Shown here in pieces: positions 8,861 through 17,789 of a DNA stretch of 35,048 bases. The translations under genes and the position numbers were made by a program. The notes below the pieces were generated by a model. That model worked only from the letters and a program-made list of their open reading frames with translations. It was not told the DNA's origin and did not search any database. Where the stretch lies: contig JAJQEO010000113.1 of assembly GCA_021201665.1 (NCBI GenBank), forward strand, positions 1-35,048, read 5' to 3'. The DNA comes from Lachnospiraceae bacterium. Its GTDB lineage: Bacteria; Bacillota; Clostridia; Lachnospirales; Lachnospiraceae. The first letter of the stretch is position 1; every line of letters begins with the position of its first letter.

Positions 8861-9703
8861 TCAGAGGATTTCCGTCTTATGCCGGGTCACATGACAGCTG
8901 ATGTTCACTGCGCAGGGCATCCCGGCAATGTGCGTCGGCATGGTCTCAATATTCAGGCCAAGAGCGGTCGTCCGCCCGCCGAAGCCCTGCGGACCGATAC
9001 CAAGCTGATTGATCTTTTCCAGCAGTTCCGTTTCCAGATCTGCATAGAACGGATCTGAATTCCTTACATCCAGCGGACGCATCAGCGCTTTCTTTGCCAG
9101 CAGCGCGCATTTGTCAAAGGTACCGCCGATCCCGACGCCCACCACCATGGGAGGACAGGGGTTCGGCCCGGCTGTCTCGACCGCCTCGAGAATAAAGTCC
9201 TTAATCCCCTGCAGTCCGGCTGACGGCTTGAACATACGAATCGCGCTCATATTTTCACTGCCAAAGCCCTTCGGTCCCACCATAATCCGAACCGATTCGC
9301 CAGGAACAATCTCTGTATAAATCATCGCCGGTGTGTTATCGCTGGTGTTGCCCCGACGGATCGGATCCTTTACGACCGACTTGCGAAGATATCCCTTTTC
9401 ATATCCTCTGCGGACGCCCTCATTGACTGCTCTCGTCAGATCACCGCCGCACAGATGCACATCCTGCCCGATCTCCAGAAAGACACAGGCCATTCCCGTA
9501 TCCTGACAGATAGGAACCCGCTCAGAATCTGCAATTTTATAATTTTCAATAATATCATCAAGCACAGCTTTGGCAATCTCTCCATCCTCACACGCGCGGC
9601 ACTGGCAAATCGCACGCCGCACATCCTCCGGAAGAAGCTCGTTCGCTTCGATGCATAGGCGTTCGATCGTCTCCGTAATCTGGCTTACCTGAATTTCGCG
9701 CAT
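8861..9703 (-). CDS. Fumarate hydratase, alpha subunit (class I, [4Fe-4S])
   Basis: Iron-sulfur subunit of the oxygen-sensitive class I fumarase. The 280-residue protein has ICQDTGMACVFLEIG (around residues 62-76), a region carrying one cluster Cys, then GPKGFGSENMSA, NPCPPMVVGVGIGGTFDKCA and the C-terminal segment with GPQGFGGRTTALGLN. These are the standard alpha-subunit patterns, and the cluster ligands are present. The ATG at 9703 follows GGAGG. A near-consensus promoter at 9760-9788 drives alpha then beta. In an anaerobe this serves the reductive or dicarboxylate branch. Tartrate dehydratase is the alternative activity. Confidence 0.92.
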   Translation of the reverse strand: MREIQVSQITETIERLCIEANELLPEDVRRAICQCRACEDGEIAKAVLDDIIENYKIADSERVPICQDTGMACVFLEIGQDVHLCGGDLTRAVNEGVRRGYEKGYLRKSVVKDPIRRGNTSDNTPAMIYTEIVPGESVRIMVGPKGFGSENMSAIRMFKPSAGLQGIKDFILEAVETAGPNPCPPMVVGVGIGGTFDKCALLAKKALMRPLDVRNSDPFYADLETELLEKINQLGIGPQGFGGRTTALGLNIETMPTHIAGMPCAVNISCHVTRHKTEIL

Positions 9704-9759
9704 ATAGCAGCCTCCGTTTTTTGCCCTGAATTTCAGTAAAATCTCTGCTGTTTTTTCAG

Positions 9760-9788
9760 ATTATAACGATTTTAACGGTATTTGTCTA
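9760..9788 (-). promoter_or_regulatory. Sigma-A promoter for the fumarase operon
   Basis: TAGACA (9783-9788), a 17-nt spacer and a perfect TATAAT (9760-9765) on the minus strand. The predicted transcript start is near 9753, leaving a 5' leader of about 50 nt before the alpha-subunit ATG at 9703. Confidence 0.75.
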
Positions 9789-9818
9789 CCTGCAAAAAGC
9801 ATTTTATCATTCAAGATT

Positions 9819-11228
9819 TTATCCTTCCGCTCTCCTCAACAAATCAAACTTCTCCGCATTGCAGGATAATTCCACCCAGAGTTTTTGCTTCGGATGCGGG
9901 GCACTCTCCATCGGATAACCCTCCTCATCGCGGATGCCTAGTACCGTAGCCTGGAGATTTCTTCCATCCGGTTTCATCACCTCGATGGTCTCTCCGACAG
10001 AAAATTTGTTGCGCTGCTCGATCCGATACCAACTGGATGTGCTGCCAGCTTCTGTGCTTTCTAATTTTTCTTGCCCGGCTCCGTTTCCATGAGCAGGCAC
10101 AAAACGCGAAGTGTTTCTGGCATCGCGATCGCAATCTGCCCCCGAATGCACGCAAGGAAGCGTTTCTGTTTTATCGCTGTCATCCTGAATGCTTTTCCTA
10201 TCCGTTCCGGCAGGCTGCTCCTCTATCCGCTCGCCGATGATGCCAAGATAGGTATATTCTTTAATATAGGTATTGCTGTCGTAGATCTGGGATTCCTGAG
10301 CCGGTTTTCCATAGAAGAATCCAGTTGTGAACTGCCGGTAGGTGCAGTTGGAAATCTGCGAACGGTACCAGGGCAGGTTTTTCTCATAAAGTGCCCTGTC
10401 TTTCAGGCAATCGTCAATCGCCCGGCGGTAAGTCCTCGCCACGGTTGCCACGTAAAGGGCGGTTTTCATCCGTCCCTCGATCTTAAAGCTGTCAATGCCG
10501 GCCTCAAGAAGGTCGGGAATGTGCTCGATCATGCACAGATCTTTGGAATTGAAAATGTAAGTGCCGCGCTCGTTTTCCTCGATGGGAAGATATTCGCCCG
10601 GGCGGGTTTCCTCCACGATTGCATACTTCCAGCGGCAGGGGTGAGTGCACGCGCCCTGGTTCGCGTCGCGACCGGTAAAATAATTGCTGAGCAGGCAGCG
10701 CCCGGAGTAGGAAATGCACATCGCTCCGTGTACAAAGGTTTCAATTTCCATTTCAGAAGGAATTTTTACGCGCAGTTCTCTTAGTTCCGCCAGGGAAAGC
10801 TCCCGCGCAGATACCACACGTTTTGCGCCCTGCTCCCACCAGAAACGGCAGGTCTCATAATTGGTATTATTTGCCTGGGTGCTGATATGCCGTTCGATCT
10901 CAGGACAGACTCGCTTCGCGATCATGAAAACGCCCGGATCCGCGATAATCAACGCGTCCGGGCGCAGCTCCTTTAATTCCTGAAAATAAGCCTCGATCCC
11001 CTCCAAATCGCGGTTATGGGCGAAAATATTGGCTGTCACATAAACCTTAACGTCATGCTCGTGCGCAAACACAATGCCCTCCGCCATCTGAGCCATCGAA
11101 AAATTTTTCGCCTTTGCCCGCAGACCATAGGCCTCGCCGCCGATATATACCGCGTCCGCGCCAAAAATGACCGCGGTCTTTAATACCTCCAGACAGCTCG
11201 CCGGAACTAATAACTCTGGGTGTCTCAT
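9819..11228 (-). CDS. Peptidase U32-family protein, TrhP-like
   Basis: U32-family proteins of this type (YegQ/TrhP in E. coli, YrrN-YrrO in Bacillus subtilis) hydroxylate U34 of tRNAs to ho5U using prephenate-derived chemistry. The family signature ETFVHGAMCISYSGRCLLS is at residues 163-181, with further conserved Cys at 194 and 198 (GACTHPCRW). The barrel motifs GADAVYIGG and DSFKIEGRMK are present. Residues about 338-400 are a low-complexity insertion (Ser, Asp, Gly, Thr-rich) between the barrel and the C-terminal beta domain, making it 469 residues against the usual 410 or so. It lies downstream of a trmR-like gene, matching the Bacillus order, although Bacillus has two adjacent U32 genes here and this genome shows one. 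A collagenase-type peptidase role is less likely. Confidence 0.85.
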   Translation of the reverse strand: MRHPELLVPASCLEVLKTAVIFGADAVYIGGEAYGLRAKAKNFSMAQMAEGIVFAHEHDVKVYVTANIFAHNRDLEGIEAYFQELKELRPDALIIADPGVFMIAKRVCPEIERHISTQANNTNYETCRFWWEQGAKRVVSARELSLAELRELRVKIPSEMEIETFVHGAMCISYSGRCLLSNYFTGRDANQGACTHPCRWKYAIVEETRPGEYLPIEENERGTYIFNSKDLCMIEHIPDLLEAGIDSFKIEGRMKTALYVATVARTYRRAIDDCLKDRALYEKNLPWYRSQISNCTYRQFTTGFFYGKPAQESQIYDSNTYIKEYTYLGIIGERIEEQPAGTDRKSIQDDSDKTETLPCVHSGADCDRDARNTSRFVPAHGNGAGQEKLESTEAGSTSSWYRIEQRNKFSVGETIEVMKPDGRNLQATVLGIRDEEGYPMESAPHPKQKLWVELSCNAEKFDLLRRAEG

Positions 11229-11449
11229 GAATTCTTCTTCCTCACTCTTGCTTATATTCTTGCTTACCGCTCTCTGGTATGCTGAATTTCATCTGCTATT
11301 GTCCGTTTTCGATCAGCCACTTCCCACCGGCGGTTCGTTGTCATACAGTAAAATTCTCTGATCACAGATTACAATATCTCTGGCGATCATATACTAAAAT
11401 TAACCGCAGCTCTCTACCCACTATCCCATCGGCTACCGTTCTATGTCCA

Positions 11450-11505
11450 CAGCACTGACAACTAACCACTGACCACTGACAATTGACAACTATCCACTAA
11501 CCACT
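11450..11505. repeat. Tandem heptamer repeat (8 units) at the trmR 3' end
   Basis: Eight consecutive 7-mers on the plus strand fit the consensus RACMACT: cagcact, gacaact, aaccact, gaccact, gacaatt, gacaact, atccact, aaccact. The last unit overlaps the stop codon of the methyltransferase gene (minus-strand TAG at 11504-11506). The rest of the 275-nt gap between this gene and the U32 gene holds no other clear signal. Confidence 0.8.
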
Positions 11506-12148
11506 ATCCCTGCTTCACTGTCACCGCAGCCCCGTCACCGACCGCGACAATGGATGTCAGCAGCCCATCTGTATGCTTAAGAGTATACAGATACTCGCGC
11601 ATGCGCTTGTAGATCGTGCGGTCGCGCTGTTCTACGGCATAGTGGGACTCAATGATATTGCCGTCCTGCAGTACATTGTCCGAGACAAGCACGCCTCCGG
11701 GGATCAGCAGTCGCAGTATTTCCGGCAAAAAATGGATGTACTGCCCCTTGGCCGCGTCCATGAAGACAAAGTCATAGCTTTCCTTTAGCGTGGGCAAAAT
11801 AGTAAGAGCATCCCCGTATAGCAGCGTAATCCGCTCTTCCATACCCGCTTTCGCAAAATTCTCCCTGGCCGGGGCAATCCGCTTTTCGTAATTTTCAATC
11901 GTTGTAATATGGCAGTCCGCTTCCGTATTCTGTGCCATCAGAATCGCGGAAAAGCCGACAGCCGTGCCAACCTCCAGGATGCGGCGCGGCTGCCGGAGAG
12001 CCAGAAGAACCTTCAGAAGGCTCTGCATGTCTTTTCGGATAATGGGGATATGCTCCGCGAGCGCACGCTGCTCCAGCTCGTCCAGGAACACGCCGTTTCC
12101 AGTATCAAGAGAATTGATATAGACAGACATTCGTTCCGGAATGATCAT
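11504..12148 (-). CDS. trmR: SAM O-methyltransferase, TrmR-like (tRNA ho5U34)
   Basis: A 214-residue class I SAM methyltransferase of the caffeoyl-CoA/catechol O-methyltransferase family 3. Motif I is LEVGTAVGFSAILMA, followed by ITTIENYEKR (acidic ribose-binding residue), the DFVFMDAAKGQY metal-site region and LVSDNVL. In Bacillus the neighbour of yrrN-yrrO, YrrM (TrmR), methylates ho5U34 to mo5U34, so the pairing here with a U32 protein makes that role likely. The start at 12148 is chosen because GGAGG at 12156-12160 is correctly spaced; an earlier in-frame codon at 12214 lacks one. The alternative is a small-molecule O-methyltransferase. Confidence 0.85.
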   Translation of the reverse strand: MIIPERMSVYINSLDTGNGVFLDELEQRALAEHIPIIRKDMQSLLKVLLALRQPRRILEVGTAVGFSAILMAQNTEADCHITTIENYEKRIAPARENFAKAGMEERITLLYGDALTILPTLKESYDFVFMDAAKGQYIHFLPEILRLLIPGGVLVSDNVLQDGNIIESHYAVEQRDRTIYKRMREYLYTLKHTDGLLTSIVAVGDGAAVTVKQG

Positions 12149-12294
12149 GGTATCGCCTCCGCTCTTCCTATACTTCCGTTCCTGCACAAGTATCCCAGGC
12201 AAAATTATCCTCACAGAACTTTCTTTGTCCGAAGCTGATGAGTTTTCCCTGCTTTATAAATCTGATCCACTTCATTCGATCATTGAAACACGGG

Positions 12295-12645
12295 TCAAAT
12301 TTCCTCCAGCACGTCATCCAGATCCAGATCAATCGCGTCCGCCAGCCGGAAGGAGATCTCCTGAATCATCCTGCAAATGTGCAGCTCCATTTTTAAATAC
12401 TCGTCTACCAGCTCGTTTTTCCGAAACTGCGCCGCGTCGCGTCCCAGAAGCTCCTGCTCGCTGAAATGATCCAGCGTCTCTCCGGAGGTCTGCGTCTGGT
12501 AGACTCGTCTGCGGAAATCATTCAGAGCCTTCCGCAGCTGCGGATCCTGATCCGTCACCGCGCGAAGCTCCTGATAACGGCGGTACTCTGCCGTGTCCTG
12601 AATGCTGCGGATCAGATCCTGAGTGCATTTTTCAATCGTTGTCAT
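12295..12645 (-). CDS. YlbF/YmcA-family protein
   Basis: A 116-residue, almost wholly helical protein of the YlbF/YmcA (DUF964) family. Family members are small helical proteins that in Bacillus form the YaaT-YlbF-YmcA complex, which affects RNase Y and development. Pattern support: a long N-terminal helix with EYRRYQELRAVTDQDPQLRKALNDFRRR and a second helical pair with EYLKMELHICRMIQEISFRL. The Cys residues are not in the cluster-binding arrangement of the Bacillus proteins as far as I can judge. It directly follows the RNase J gene on the same strand, which fits a link to mRNA turnover. Confidence 0.75.
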   Translation of the reverse strand: MTTIEKCTQDLIRSIQDTAEYRRYQELRAVTDQDPQLRKALNDFRRRVYQTQTSGETLDHFSEQELLGRDAAQFRKNELVDEYLKMELHICRMIQEISFRLADAIDLDLDDVLEEI

Positions 12646-12743
12646 AGTATGATGTCCTGTTACTTATAATCGCGAGTTCGTATGACCGGGGTCCTATTTT
12701 GAGGGGCAACAATAATTCTGGATGTTATCGTCGGCTGCGTGTT

Positions 12744-14429
12744 TTAATAACCCACTTCCATGATAATTGGCAGAATCATCGGCCTTCTCTTTGTTCTCTT
12801 CCAGAGAAAGTCTCCCAGCGAATCGCGGATGGAATTTTTCATTTTGGCCCAGTCTGTGATATGGTGGGATCCGCAGTAATCGAGGGAATCCTCCACGACC
12901 GTGCGTGCCTCGTCCATCAGATCCTCCGACTCACGGACATACACGAAACCGCGTGAGACGATATCCGGCCCGGCGAGAATCTGCCCGCTGTATTTTTCCA
13001 TGGTCAGAACTGCGATGACAATCCCGTCCTCGGCCAGATGCTGACGATCCCGCAGCACAATATTTCCGACATCGCCGACCCCGAGGCCGTCTACCAGAAT
13101 CGAACCGGTCTGCACCTGCCCCGTAACGGCGGCGGAATCCTCTGAAATCTCCAGCACATCGCCCGCTTTCAGCATCAGGATGTGATCCTTGGGAATGCCC
13201 AGCTCCTCGGCCAGCTTTGCCTGCGCCTTCATATGACGGTATTCGCCGTGTACCGGAATCGCATATTTCGGCTTTACCAGAGAATAGATCAGCTTGATGT
13301 CCTCCTGGCAGGCATGTCCGGATACATGGGTATCCTGGAAAATGACATTGGCTCCTTTCGCGGAAAGCTCGTTGATCACCTTGGAGACCGCTTTTTCATT
13401 TCCGGGGATCGGGTTAGAGCTGAAGATCACGACATCGTTCGGATGGATGAAGATCTTTTTGTGCAAATTTGCGGCAATCCTGGAAAGTGCTGCCATTGAC
13501 TCTCCCTGGCTGCCTGTCGTGATCAGCACCAGCTGTTCGTCTGTATATTTTTTCATCTCATCAATGTCGATGAGCGTGTTGTCCGGGATATTGATATAGC
13601 CCAGCTCAGAGGCGGTCGAGATGACGCTGACCATGCTGCGGCCCTCGATCACGACCTTGCGGCCATATTTGTACGCGCTGTTGATAATCTGCTGGACTCG
13701 GTCCACATTCGACGCAAAGGTCGCCACGATAATGCGGTGCGTCACATTCTCGGAAAAGAGATGGTCAAAGGTCCTTCCAACCGTGCGCTCTGAAGCGGTA
13801 AATCCCGGCCTTTCCGCATTTGTACTGTCACACATCAGCGCCAGCACGCCCTTTTTGCCCAGTTCCGCGAAACGCTGCAGGTCAATCGCGTCTCCAAATA
13901 CCGGCGTATAGTCCACCTTAAAGTCACCGGTGTGTACCACAACTCCTGCCGGAGAGTAAATCGCCAGTGCCACCGCGTCCGCAATGCTGTGGTTGGTGCG
14001 GATAAACTCCACCCGGAAATCACCCAGATTGATCGACTGGCCCTGCTTCACGACCTTGCGCCGCGTCGTCTTCATCTGGTCGTTTTCTTCTAGCTTCCGC
14101 TCAATCAGCCCCATCGTCAGCTTTGTCGCATAGAGCGGCACATTCAGATCCTTTAAAATATAAGAGATCGCCCCGATATGATCCTCATGTCCGTGCGTAA
14201 ATACAAACCCTTTCACCTTCTGCGCGTTTTCCTTCAGATAGGTGATGTCCGGAATCACCAGGTCAACCCCCAGCATGTCATCCTCCGGAAATGCCAGACC
14301 ACAGTCCACAACAATAATGCTGTCCTTAAACTCAAATGCCGTAATGTTCATACCAATGAGGCCAAGCCCCCCGAGCGGTATGATTTTCAATTGCTCCGTA
14401 TTGTTCTGTCCGTCCTGTCCTTTTTTCAA
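12744..14429 (-). CDS. rnj: Ribonuclease J
   Basis: Metallo-beta-lactamase/beta-CASP ribonuclease with endo- and 5'-3' exonuclease activity in mRNA decay and rRNA maturation. The 561-residue protein has the zinc motif HGHEDHIG (H79, H81, D83, H84), the PLGGLGLIGMN start, GDFKVDYTP, CDSTNAERPG, the beta-CASP patterns ATFASNVDRVQQI and HVSGHACQEDI, and PVHGEYRHM. The C-terminal domain is full length. The start is a TTG at 14429, 8 nt after AAAGAGGT; the nearby ATG is out of frame with an immediate stop. The upstream 420-nt gap holds a hairpin array but no clear promoter. Confidence 0.96.
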   Translation of the reverse strand: MKKGQDGQNNTEQLKIIPLGGLGLIGMNITAFEFKDSIIVVDCGLAFPEDDMLGVDLVIPDITYLKENAQKVKGFVFTHGHEDHIGAISYILKDLNVPLYATKLTMGLIERKLEENDQMKTTRRKVVKQGQSINLGDFRVEFIRTNHSIADAVALAIYSPAGVVVHTGDFKVDYTPVFGDAIDLQRFAELGKKGVLALMCDSTNAERPGFTASERTVGRTFDHLFSENVTHRIIVATFASNVDRVQQIINSAYKYGRKVVIEGRSMVSVISTASELGYINIPDNTLIDIDEMKKYTDEQLVLITTGSQGESMAALSRIAANLHKKIFIHPNDVVIFSSNPIPGNEKAVSKVINELSAKGANVIFQDTHVSGHACQEDIKLIYSLVKPKYAIPVHGEYRHMKAQAKLAEELGIPKDHILMLKAGDVLEISEDSAAVTGQVQTGSILVDGLGVGDVGNIVLRDRQHLAEDGIVIAVLTMEKYSGQILAGPDIVSRGFVYVRESEDLMDEARTVVEDSLDYCGSHHITDWAKMKNSIRDSLGDFLWKRTKRRPMILPIIMEVGY

Positions 14430-14610
14430 TCTTTCATACCTCTTTCTTTTTTTAACATGTTCATCTGCTTTCTTTCACTTCCATTTTCTTTCACTTTTTA
14501 AAACCATCCAGAACAGCAGAATATCCCCGTTACCTGCCTGTTCCCAATGGTCTCAGTTTCCTGTTGCGCATATATGGCCGTACAAATACAAAGCCATCGT
14601 AAAATATGGC

Positions 14611-14750
14611 TTATGCAATCTGTAGTATGATATGTCCGTACTCGCGCAGCGAGTATGGACGAAGGCTATGTTCCGATTTTCGAAGAAAATCGAGAACGAT
14701 ACAGCGCCTTGCGCGAAGAATGTTCCGATTTGCGCTGCAAATCGAGAACG
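14611..14750 (+). repeat. Structured repeat D: tandem hairpins in the DUF1292-rnj gap
   Basis: This occupies the only gap in this block over 400 nt (14430-14850). Three hairpins follow TTATGCA at 14611: TACTCGC-gca-GCGAGTA (about 14638-14655), then two with identical outer arms, GTTCCGATTT...AAATCGAGAAC at 14670-14697 and 14722-14749, 52 nt apart, with different central bases. The same arms recur in the element at 34735-34866. The remainder of the gap is AT-rich with nothing I can name. Confidence 0.7.
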
Positions 14751-14850
14751 TTACCGCAACTTTTAATGCGCGGCTTTTATTGGATCATATCCTTTTTGCA
14801 TGTTAATACAGGATTTTTAGCAATTTACACGCCAAATCACATCCTGCCCG

Positions 14851-15111
14851 TCAGAACTCGATATCCACGTCCTCCAGAAGTTCTGCAAAGATCTCTCCTA
14901 CCATTTCCAGCTCATCATCCTCTTCTACGAACTCATACTGTGCCTGAGGATCGCCGTCCCTGGATGTATCCTTCAAAATATAGGCCTCTGCCCCATTTTC
15001 ATCGGATTCGGTTACCAGCAGATAGGATATTCCGTTAATCCTGGTTTCTTCAAGCACAAAAAAACTGACCGGTTTCGCGTCGTCGACCGGAGTAAACTCT
15101 ATTTTTTCCAT
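14851..15111 (-). CDS. DUF1292 protein (YrzB-like)
   Basis: An 86-residue acidic protein of the DUF1292 family, unknown in function, that follows ruvX in many Firmicutes. Recognisable features are the beta-rich centre NGISYLLVTES, AEAYILKD and the very acidic tail with EDDELEMVGEIFAELLED. It lies 15 nt downstream of ruvX and clearly belongs to the same transcript. No catalytic or metal motif is seen. Confidence 0.85.
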   Translation of the reverse strand: MEKIEFTPVDDAKPVSFFVLEETRINGISYLLVTESDENGAEAYILKDTSRDGDPQAQYEFVEEDDELEMVGEIFAELLEDVDIEF

Positions 15112-15126
15112 AAACTTTCCTCAAGC

Positions 15127-15564
15127 TCAGCTTTGTAATCTGTGGTCCAGATACCCCTGGAGTATATAGACCGCCGCTATCATATCCACGTACTCTTTAC
15201 GGTTTTCACGCCGGACACCGCTCTCCATCAGGGTGCGGTTCGCCTCGACTGTCGTCAGGCGCTCGTCCCACATGGTCACGGGCAGCTGTGTCCGCCTCAT
15301 GAGCATGTCGCGAAATTCCAGTGATTTTTCCGCGCGCTCACCAACCGTATTGTTCATATTTTTAGGAAAACCCAGCACGATCTCCGTCACCTGATACTGT
15401 GCCGCCAGTTCTTCAATCCGGGAGAGTGTACGGCGCAGCTTATTTTCCTGTGTACGGCGGATGATCTCGACACCCTGCGCCGTAAGCCCCAGAGGATCAC
15501 TGATCGCCACTCCCACGGTCTTCGATCCGTAATCCAGACCCATGATACGAACCGCGTCAGTCAT
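15127..15564 (-). CDS. ruvX: RuvX/YqgF Holliday junction resolvase-like nuclease
   Basis: A 145-residue RNase H-fold nuclease implicated in pre-16S rRNA 5' maturation and Holliday junction resolution. The fold is marked by [16 protein letters not shown] with the first catalytic Asp, [12 protein letters not shown], the second acidic site [11 protein letters not shown] and [13 protein letters not shown] with the final Asp. It overlaps ireB by 8 nt and is followed by DUF1292 after 15 nt, the same order as Bacillus yrzL-yrrK-yrzB. It is complete for the family. Confidence 0.93.
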   Translation of the reverse strand: MTDAVRIMGLDYGSKTVGVAISDPLGLTAQGVEIIRRTQENKLRRTLSRIEELAAQYQVTEIVLGFPKNMNNTVGERAEKSLEFRDMLMRRTQLPVTMWDERLTTVEANRTLMESGVRRENRKEYVDMIAAVYILQGYLDHRLQS

Positions 15565-15832
15565 CTCTCCGCTCCCAGGCGCGGTTCTTAATGTATTCCC
15601 TCAAGAGCTCTTCCACAAGCTCGTCCCGCTCTACCTTCATAATCATGCTGCGCGCATTTTTATGATTTGTAATATAGGTCGGGTCTCCGGACATAATATA
15701 TCCTACAATCTGATTGACCGGATTATACCCTTTTTCCTCCATCGCATTGTACACCACGTCCAACACGGTTTTCACACGGAGCTGGGGATCCGTATTGTAT
15801 GGGAAGTACTGGGTGTTGTTTATTTCTGCCAT
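15557..15832 (-). CDS. ireB: IreB-family regulatory phosphoprotein (UPF0297)
   Basis: A 91-residue protein of the UPF0297/YrzL family. The Enterococcus member IreB is a threonine-phosphorylated target of the PASTA kinase IreK and affects cephalosporin tolerance. Family patterns are [39 protein letters not shown] and a C-terminal [13 protein letters not shown]. The ATG at 15832 is preferred over the GTG three codons earlier because that GTG lies almost on the ribosome binding site AAAGGA. It is first in the operon with ruvX and DUF1292, behind a good promoter. Confidence 0.9.
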   Translation of the reverse strand: MAEINNTQYFPYNTDPQLRVKTVLDVVYNAMEEKGYNPVNQIVGYIMSGDPTYITNHKNARSMIMKVERDELVEELLREYIKNRAWERRDD

Positions 15833-15873
15833 TTTATCCACGTCCTTTGCATGCGCAACTTGAAGCTGCTGTT

Positions 15874-15902
15874 ATTATAATAGATAATACATGTCAGCGC
15901 AA
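15874..15902 (-). promoter_or_regulatory. Sigma-A promoter for ireB-ruvX-DUF1292
   Basis: TTGCGC (15897-15902), a 17-nt spacer and a perfect TATAAT (15874-15879) on the minus strand. The transcript start would be near 15867, giving a leader of about 35 nt to the ireB ATG. Confidence 0.75.
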
Positions 15903-16070
15903 GCTTAATTTTTGTGCTTCCGCAATGAACTTTCGCAGGCTGAACTTTCGCAGCTTTCACCGAAGAACTAGTCCTTTTCTGCAGCAAGTATGAAAGCCAT
16001 CTTGCTGCTTTGACTTACCAGACAGCCTTACATGCCAGCTGGCAAAAGTTAAAGAAGAGATCTCTTCATC

Positions 16071-17633
16071 TCACATATTAAGAGCAATCACATGCGGGAC
16101 GAGCGGCTTTCCCAGCGTTCCGCCAAGAATCTGGTTCTGCGCTGCAGCTTTTGCCGGCACAGCGACACGTACGTACTCCTTTGTGTAACCGACAAAATAA
16201 TCCGTCCCGTTGATCGCCATCTTTTCCTCAAACAGTGCCTCGCAAACCATCCCCTGGCACTCCTGCTCATATAGAGTCCGGTTCTGCTCGCCAAGCTCTA
16301 TCAGAACGTTGCTGCGGATACTTTTATCCGATTCAGGAATCTGCCCGGACATTGCGGCTGCCCGGGTGCCATGGCGAGCGGAATACTTAAATATATGTGT
16401 CTCATACAGGCGAATCTGCCGCAAAAAGGAAACGGTTTCGCCAAATTCCTCCAGAGTCTCCTGCGGAAATCCGACAATCACATCTGTCGTAAGTGCAGGG
16501 CGGTCAAACACTTCCCGCAGGATCGCGCATTTTCGGGCATATTCCTCCGCCGTGTAATGACGGTTCATTCTCTTGAGCACCGTATCGCAGCCGCTCTGCA
16601 GGGACAGATGAAAGTGAGGGCAGACCTTCGGCAGTCTCCGGAGCGCCCGGGCAAATTCTTCTGTAATAATGCCCGGCTCCAGGGAGCCAAGACGAATGCG
16701 CCCGATCCCCGGGATCTCGTGTACTGCCTGAATCAGGGATAAAAGTGTCGTCCCAGTATCTTTTCCGTAGGAGCTCAAATGAATGCCGGTCAGCACCACC
16801 TCGCGGCAGCCGCCATTTGAAAGTACCCGTATTTCCCTCAGTACATCCTCGATCGGCCGGCTCTGAATTCTTCCCCGCGCATAGGGGATAATACAATAGG
16901 TACAGAACTGATTGCAGCCGTCCTGCACCTTGATGCAGGCACGGGTGTGCTCCCGGTCGTACAGGTTACCCCTGCCGCAAACCTGATCTGCCGTATGTGT
17001 GATCTCAGACTTCGTATCTATCTGGTTCTCCCACACATCTGTCTGGTTGTTAATTGCTGCCTGTTGCACTCGTTTCACTAGCAGATTGCTGCCAGGCGCC
17101 GGCTTCGACTGCTCATTCGGAGAGCAACTGACCATTGCCTGCCCCGACTGTTCTTCCAGCGGATAGCAGTTTGTTACCTTTCCCGATTGTTCATTCGGCT
17201 GTTGGTTGGCTGCAGTTTGTCCAAATGCTGCATTTTCATTCTCTCCGCTTGTATTGATGCCGGCACTTGAGTCGATTCCCATCCTGGCAGCTTCAAACTG
17301 GCGCAGCACCTCAACAATATCCTGCTTCTGCCGGTTTCCAAGTACCAGATCAACCGTACCGTCCTCCTCTACCGGTGTGACAGCGGTCTCCACATAGCAC
17401 CCCACCGCCACCACGATCGCGTCAGGGTTCATCTTCCTCGCCTTATGCAGCATCTGTCTCGATTTGCGGTCGGCGATGTTGGTCACCGTGCAGGTGTTAA
17501 TCACATACACATCCGCCCCTGGCGCGAACGGCACGATTTCATACCCGGCCTCTTCGAGGAGTCCGCGCATCATTTCCGTCTCATATGCGTTTACCTTGCA
17601 GCCAAGATTGTGCAGTGCCGCTTTTCCAGCCAT
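16071..17633 (-). CDS. mtaB: tRNA t6A37 methylthiotransferase MtaB
   Basis: Radical-SAM enzyme that converts t6A37 to ms2t6A37 in ANN-decoding tRNAs. The N-terminal UPF0004 domain has cluster Cys 12, 48 and 79 (HNLGCKVNAYE, INTCTVTN, VGCYVE). The radical-SAM triad is CNQFCTYC at 240-247, followed by GGCREVVLTGIHLSSYG and the TRAM-containing C-terminus. Residues about 118-228 form an unusually long Asn/Gln/Ser-rich linker with repeated EQSGK/EQSGQ/NEQSK pieces between the two domains, so the protein is 520 residues against a usual 430-450. The ATG at 17633 follows AGAGGTG. It is divergent from the HPr-like gene. Confidence 0.93.
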   Translation of the reverse strand: MAGKAALHNLGCKVNAYETEMMRGLLEEAGYEIVPFAPGADVYVINTCTVTNIADRKSRQMLHKARKMNPDAIVVAVGCYVETAVTPVEEDGTVDLVLGNRQKQDIVEVLRQFEAARMGIDSSAGINTSGENENAAFGQTAANQQPNEQSGKVTNCYPLEEQSGQAMVSCSPNEQSKPAPGSNLLVKRVQQAAINNQTDVWENQIDTKSEITHTADQVCGRGNLYDREHTRACIKVQDGCNQFCTYCIIPYARGRIQSRPIEDVLREIRVLSNGGCREVVLTGIHLSSYGKDTGTTLLSLIQAVHEIPGIGRIRLGSLEPGIITEEFARALRRLPKVCPHFHLSLQSGCDTVLKRMNRHYTAEEYARKCAILREVFDRPALTTDVIVGFPQETLEEFGETVSFLRQIRLYETHIFKYSARHGTRAAAMSGQIPESDKSIRSNVLIELGEQNRTLYEQECQGMVCEALFEEKMAINGTDYFVGYTKEYVRVAVPAKAAAQNQILGGTLGKPLVPHVIALNM

Positions 17634-17749
17634 TATTTACACCTCTTAGTCCATTTTTCATAACCATTCGAAGCAACGCCTAACGGAACAGGCCGCTCCA
17701 TTTCCGACTTCATGGGTCTGATACATGAAATCAGGTATTTTTTACATAA

Positions 17750-17766
17750 AATATTCAAAGAATATT
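17750..17766. repeat. Perfect inverted repeat upstream of the HPr-like promoter
   Basis: AATATTC-aaa-GAATATT, a 17-bp perfect palindrome with a 3-bp centre, 24 bp upstream of the -35 box at 17790. It sits in the divergent region between mtaB and the HPr-like gene and has the size of a dimeric regulator site. Confidence 0.5.
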
Positions 17767-17789
17767 CCTGAACTTTGCCTGAATTATTC

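Noticed and set aside
14670..14749. CRISPR array (two equal hairpin units)
   Set aside because: Only two units, the repeat is palindromic with varying core, and no cas genes are present.
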